A DNA stretch of 64,000 nucleotides from Furcasterigmium furcatum (taxonomy: Eukaryota; Ascomycota; Sordariomycetes; Glomerellales; Plectosphaerellaceae): contig BCIA01000008.1 of assembly GCA_001599815.1 (NCBI GenBank), positions 372,001-436,000 of the forward strand. Direction: 5' to 3'. Position 1 is the stretch's first letter. Every line of letters begins with the position of its first letter. The notes below the pieces were generated by a model. The model ran no database searches. It saw only the letters and a list, made by a program, of their open reading frames with translations, and had not been told where the DNA came from. The position numbers were made by a program, and so were the translations under genes. Of the stretch, positions 60,001 through 64,000 are shown in pieces.

Positions 60001-61218
60001 GGTGAGCGGGCCGCCCTTGCGGTATGACGCCGGTCCCGGGTGGGCGCCGGCGCTGTCGGGCCCTACCCGGAAGAGGCCATTCTCCCAGAAGAGGATGCTG
60101 CCGCCGCCGGCAGCAACGGTGTGGATGTCGAGCTGGGGGCTCTGGATGGTGACGCCGGCCGTGGTCGTCTCGAAGACATGATCGAACGTGCCGCCGAAGC
60201 GACTCACGTCCGTCGACGTTCCGCCCATGTCAAAGCCCACGACGGGGGTTGCGCCGTCGTACGACGTCCGGGCAAAGCCGACGAGGCCACCGGCAGGGCC
60301 TGACAGGATACCCTTCATGCCGCTGAAGGCCTTGTAGTTGACGAGTCCTCCATCGCTCTGCATAAACTCGCAGCGCAGGCCGTCGAGGTTGCCGTCTTCG
60401 AAACCGGCCGCGAATCCTGAGATGTACTTGTGCGTCTCGGGGGTGAGGTAGGCGTCGGCCGATGCCGTGCCGCCGCGGGAGACCATCTTGACCATGTTTG
60501 CGCCGACGGCAGACGACAGGGAGATGTGGCCGAAGCCCAGCTCGCGAGCGATGGCCTCTACCCTGCGCTCATGCTCTGGAAACAGGAACGAGTGCGCGAG
60601 GCAGACGGCGATGGTGGCGTATCCCTGGTCTCGCAGATCCTTCAACGCGGCCCTCGTGGAATCCTCGTTTAGGGGCTCGAGGACCCGGATCAGCTCACCG
60701 CCGACTCCGGGGACGACTTGGCCCTTGCCGACCTTTCGGACTCCGTCGACACGGTTGGGCTCCTCGTCGTAGTGCTCTAGAGTGACCCGCTCATCAACCT
60801 CGACGACCGTGTCGTACAGGACGGCAGCTTTCTTGATATCGAGCGCGAAGATGTCAGGGCGCTGCTGGGAACCGATCTCGAGGACGTCTCGGTGGCCTCT
60901 GGTGACCAGGAAAGCGTGCCGGCTGCCTTTTCGTTCGAGGAGGGCATTGGTGGCGACTGTTGTTCCCATGCGGATGGCGCGGATGGGCTGCTTGGGCAGG
61001 GGTGTCGACTTTGGGATCTCGCGGCCCAGGTAGTGGGAGAGGACTCTTCGGACGCCCTCTGTTGGGGCATCCTTGTAGTGGTCGGGGTCTACGGAGAGGA
61101 GTTTGAATACCAGGTCCGGCTGGCCTTCGACGGACGCCCAGACGTCGGTAAATGTTCCGCCGCGATCGATGGCGATGAGGATCGAGTCCGTCGCCGTGTC
61201 GGAGACGAGACCAGGCAT
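57097..61218 (-). CDS. 5-oxoprolinase (ATP-hydrolysing), fused hydantoinase A+B
   Basis: Cytosolic enzyme of the gamma-glutamyl cycle that opens 5-oxo-L-proline to glutamate using ATP. Four exons form one protein of about 1,300 residues, the usual length. The N-terminal hydantoinase-A part has DRGGTFTDVWA, the nucleotide loop MGTTVATNALLERKG, SGPAGG and FDMGGTSTDVS. LLSAYGMALAEVVQEAQEP forms across the first intron. The hydantoinase-B part starts around RFMSIAEQMG, with NHPVNGGTHLPDLTVV across the third intron and ASRGHHTDIGG. Divergent from a Zn2Cys6 regulator and convergent with PhzF. Housekeeping or a dedicated paralogue cannot be decided from one window. Confidence 0.95.
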
Positions 61219-61984
61219 TTTGGCGTCTGCCGCGGATCTCTGGGGGGAGAAGGAGGAGGAGGGTGTGATTGATGGTATGAGAGGGTCAGCGAACTGCTGG
61301 TTAAGGTATCATTAGGCTGCTTGACGACGACTTCTGGCCCGATATTTGACCTTTGTGTCGTGATGCCGTTGAATTATATACGAGGGCGTCATAGCTGCCG
61401 GTAGCGGTGGCGTACATATTGGATGGAATTCTTAGTTCAGGTCGAAACGACCTTCTCTGGTCTATTGCGAGGGTTACATAAAGGTGGAGGGACTTGAGTG
61501 CTTCTCAGTCTTATCGGAGCTTGTCATCGGGTTGGAGACGTTGACTCGGCCACAATGAGCCGACTCGACACTAAATCGCGGCACCGAGGAGGCATGACTC
61601 GGACGCCCCACTGTACCCCGCGTTTTGGGCCCTGGACGCCCTGTCATTTCGGCCATTTTAGCGGGCACCGCCGTGATAAGGGGTTCGAGGTTCCCCGCAG
61701 TGCCCGGGAACGGCCACCTGTGCAGCCAAGTCGGGTGGCTATCAGCGTCCGAACCCTTGGAAGGCGCTAATAATCGGAGTGGGTGGGAGGCTTGATAAGG
61801 TCGATTCGACCTTCCTCCCCCTTTCTTAGGTAGGGCTCCTCCCCTCATCCCATCTCCAAGCGAGACGACCCGACCTTCCTCCACCTCCCCCATATCATCA
61901 CCAGGCCCTCATCTTCTCTCCACAAGGCCTCGTTCCACCCCACATCTACCACCATCACACCACCTCACAGACTCGTCTCATGCC
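61219..61984. promoter_or_regulatory. Bidirectional promoter: 5-oxoprolinase / Zn2Cys6 regulator
   Basis: The 766 bp between divergent ATGs hold no supported gene. A C/T-rich tract precedes the regulator start, as common in fungal core promoters. Confidence 0.5.
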
Positions 61985-63816
61985 ATGTCGTGTCGTGTGC
62001 CTCACCACGTCACCAGATCCCTCCCTCCTCCGAGCCGCGGAGACTCCTCCAACCCACATCCGAACCCGAGCATAGAGAAACGGGGACGCAACGCGTGCTG
62101 GCGGTGCAGGGGTAAGTGGATGATCTCCCATGATCCATCCATACCATCCACCCATCCATTCCGAGCTCACGCGTGCCTAGAACGGAGGGTCCGCTGCTCC
62201 CTCGACAAGCCCACTTGCCGCAGCTGCGCACGGTCTAAGCATCAGTGTCAGTACGGCCTCAAGCTGACGTGGAGAGAGGAGGCTATCGCCAGGGGCATCT
62301 GTTTCGGGAGACAAGGTGAGCACCACGAGACCAAGCCAGCCACCGGACCTGCCTGTTCTGACTTGTTGGAGGTGTCTATGGCAAGGCATCTGAGGCCTAC
62401 TATTCGAGTNCCCCGGCAACCGCCGGCAGCTATTACGGAGGGAACGTGTTCTTCCTGAACACGTCGATCACAGACTATCTCGGGGGCCCTTCCGTGGCCC
62501 CGGAGACCGATGCCGGCGGTGCAGACACCACCGCCAACTCCTGCAGTGACGGAACCGAGGTTCAAGATGAGGCCGCGGATGAGGAGCTCATACTCCCGCC
62601 ACCATCGATCCCCTCCAGTTTCGGTGCCGTCCCAGAGGTCATGGCGGCGGCAGGACCCCTTGGAGTGCGGATGTTCGAATTCTTCGTCACCCGCCTCTGT
62701 CCTAATCTGAGCTACTCGCCGATGAAAAACCCCTACCAGGAGTTCATCATCCCCCTGTCACTCACATCAGCACCCCTGTACCATGCCGTCGTCAGCTGGG
62801 CCGCCAACGAGCTCTCCATCCAGGGCGGACCCCCCAGCGGTGACAGAAAGGAGAGGTTTGCCATGGAGTCTGTGAGACACAAGATCAAAGCCCTGCACGG
62901 TCTTCGAGAGGAGATCTCCCTCGCGCAGAGCGACAGCAGCCACCGGGCCTCGGTCCTGGGGACCATGATCATCCTGTCGTGCAACGACATTGTCGAGATG
63001 TGCTCGTCATCGTGGATTGCCCATCTCCGGGCGGCGAGGGTGCTGTGCGGCATCGCCTGGCCGGCGGGCCAGGACAGGTCGGACAGCTTCCGCCGGTTCT
63101 GCCTCATGTGGTTCGTCTCGCACGACGTCATGAGCCGCACGGCCTGGATCCAGGATACGGTATTCGACCCGAGCGAGTGGTTCGCCGGCGACGACGAAAA
63201 CGAGATCGATCCCATCACGAGCTGTTCCCGGGGGCTGATCCAGCAGGTGTGTAACATTGGAACGCTGATATCAGACGCCAGGGCGGGCAGCATGGCGTCG
63301 AAGAGCGGGGAAGCACCCTCAGCCTCCCTGGCAGAGTTCGTGAGAAGTGAACCGATGTTCAGTGCCCGGCGGGACGCCATCGAGGCGTCCTTGAAGGGGC
63401 TCAGCCAGAGGGTTTCCTCGTACCACGGTCGAGACCCGACGGAGCAGGTCAAGGTCGCCGAGAGCAAGAGGCTCTGCTCGCTCATATACTTGTACTCGTG
63501 CATTGACGGTGCCACGCCCGAGTCGCCCGTGATCGAGAGCCTGACGCGGGAGGTCATCGGGCTGCTCGCGGAGCTTCCCTCGAACGCGTCGCTGACCTTT
63601 TCGCTGTTTGTCGTCGGCACGCTGGGCGTGAGAGGGGAGGAGGACCGGCGGGTAATCCTGGACAAGTTTGAGGAGTCGGTCAGCACGAGATGGATTTGCA
63701 GCGTGGCCAAGGCGAGGGATGTCGTTGCGCAGGTCTGGCTGGATAGAGATCTCGGTCGATGCGGGCGATGGGAGGACTTGGTCGAGACGAAGAGCAGATT
63801 GCTAAGTTTGGCATGA
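61985..63816 (+). CDS. Zn2Cys6 transcription factor
   Basis: Nuclear regulator. Exons 61985-62111, 62181-62315 and 62372-63816 give 568 residues with matching phases. The zinc cluster crosses the first intron: CWRCRERRVRC then CRSCARSKHQC, with spacing C-x2-C-x6-C-x6-C-x2-C-x6-C. The second part resembles the fungal-specific domain II found in regulators such as those for arginine or acetate use (LCPNLSYSPMKNPYQEFIIPLS near residue 165). One base is undetermined (N at 62410) and falls in an exon codon (Ser, Pro, Thr or Ala), with no effect on the frame. Its position opposite the oxoprolinase makes that gene a likely target (inference). Confidence 0.9.
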
Positions 63817-64000
63817 TGAGAGAGGAATATCAACACGTCAAATCAGCGAGGTAATCTACTTCTACTTCCACCGTTGCTATGCTGCTGTGTCTAAAGGCGC
63901 GAGGCCCTTGCATTCCCAGGGAGCGGCTTCTTGTGCTCATCTCCATCACGGACCCATTCCGTCACCTCTCCAAGCTCGCGCAACCTCCCCGACCTCCATG

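Noticed and set aside
57097..61218. Separate hydantoinase A and B genes
   Set aside because: Short introns with consensus ends join the parts in one frame, as in the single-chain eukaryotic 5-oxoprolinase.
62410..62410. Frameshift in the last regulator at the undetermined base
   Set aside because: The apparent frame change is explained by the intron 62316-62371; the N lies within a codon in a continuous exon.
62733..63836. 367-residue minus-strand frame opposite the last regulator
   Set aside because: Ser-rich antisense shadow of a well-supported Zn2Cys6 protein.

Overview
The window looks like filamentous ascomycete DNA (Pezizomycotina, probably a Sordariomycete). Genes are dense and GC-rich in their exons, with many short introns of about 44-100 nt and GT-AG ends. 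Families are typically fungal: Zn2Cys6 and C2H2 regulators with the fungal-specific regulatory domain, microsomal P450s and MFS permeases. No PKS, NRPS, terpene cyclase, CRISPR, rRNA or tRNA gene was seen. Splice sites were read by eye from frame continuity and family alignment, so exon limits are predictions.

Region A (1-25.4 kb) is a run of aromatic-oxidation genes. It holds the 3' part of an MFS exporter, an FAD phenol-type monooxygenase divergent from an SDR, a pisatin-demethylase-like P450, a type-B carboxylesterase divergent from a homogentisate 1,2-dioxygenase-like ring-cleavage enzyme, a complete NADPH-P450 reductase, a two-finger C2H2 regulator, a second P450 and a cytosolic alpha/beta hydrolase.

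Region B (25.6-44.3 kb) continues with oxidative and transport genes: a Zn2Cys6 regulator, a small tail-anchored cytochrome b5, an anion:cation-symporter-type MFS, a juvenile-hormone-type epoxide hydrolase, a sorbitol/arabinitol-type Zn dehydrogenase carrying an in-frame TGA, a sugar/quinate-type MFS, another Zn2Cys6 regulator, a Baeyer-Villiger-type flavin monooxygenase and a quinone/enoyl reductase. The likely reading of A+B is a backbone-less catabolic or detoxifying cluster for plant aromatic or related compounds. Transporters take the substrate in, esterases unmask it, P450s and flavin enzymes (fed by the cluster's own reductase and cytochrome b5) hydroxylate it, the dioxygenase opens the ring, and the SDR, dehydrogenases and hydrolases process the fragments.

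Region C (44.3-53.3 kb) is looser: a 2.6 kb gene-free stretch with a hairpin, a secreted V8/trypsin-like protease, a BAHD-type acyltransferase, a GPI-type surface protein and an F-box protein. Region D (53.3-64 kb) holds a frameshifted MIT-domain remnant, an alpha/beta hydrolase, a PhzF-family protein convergent with a full-length 5-oxoprolinase, and a Zn2Cys6 regulator divergent from the oxoprolinase, possibly a small regulon of its own.
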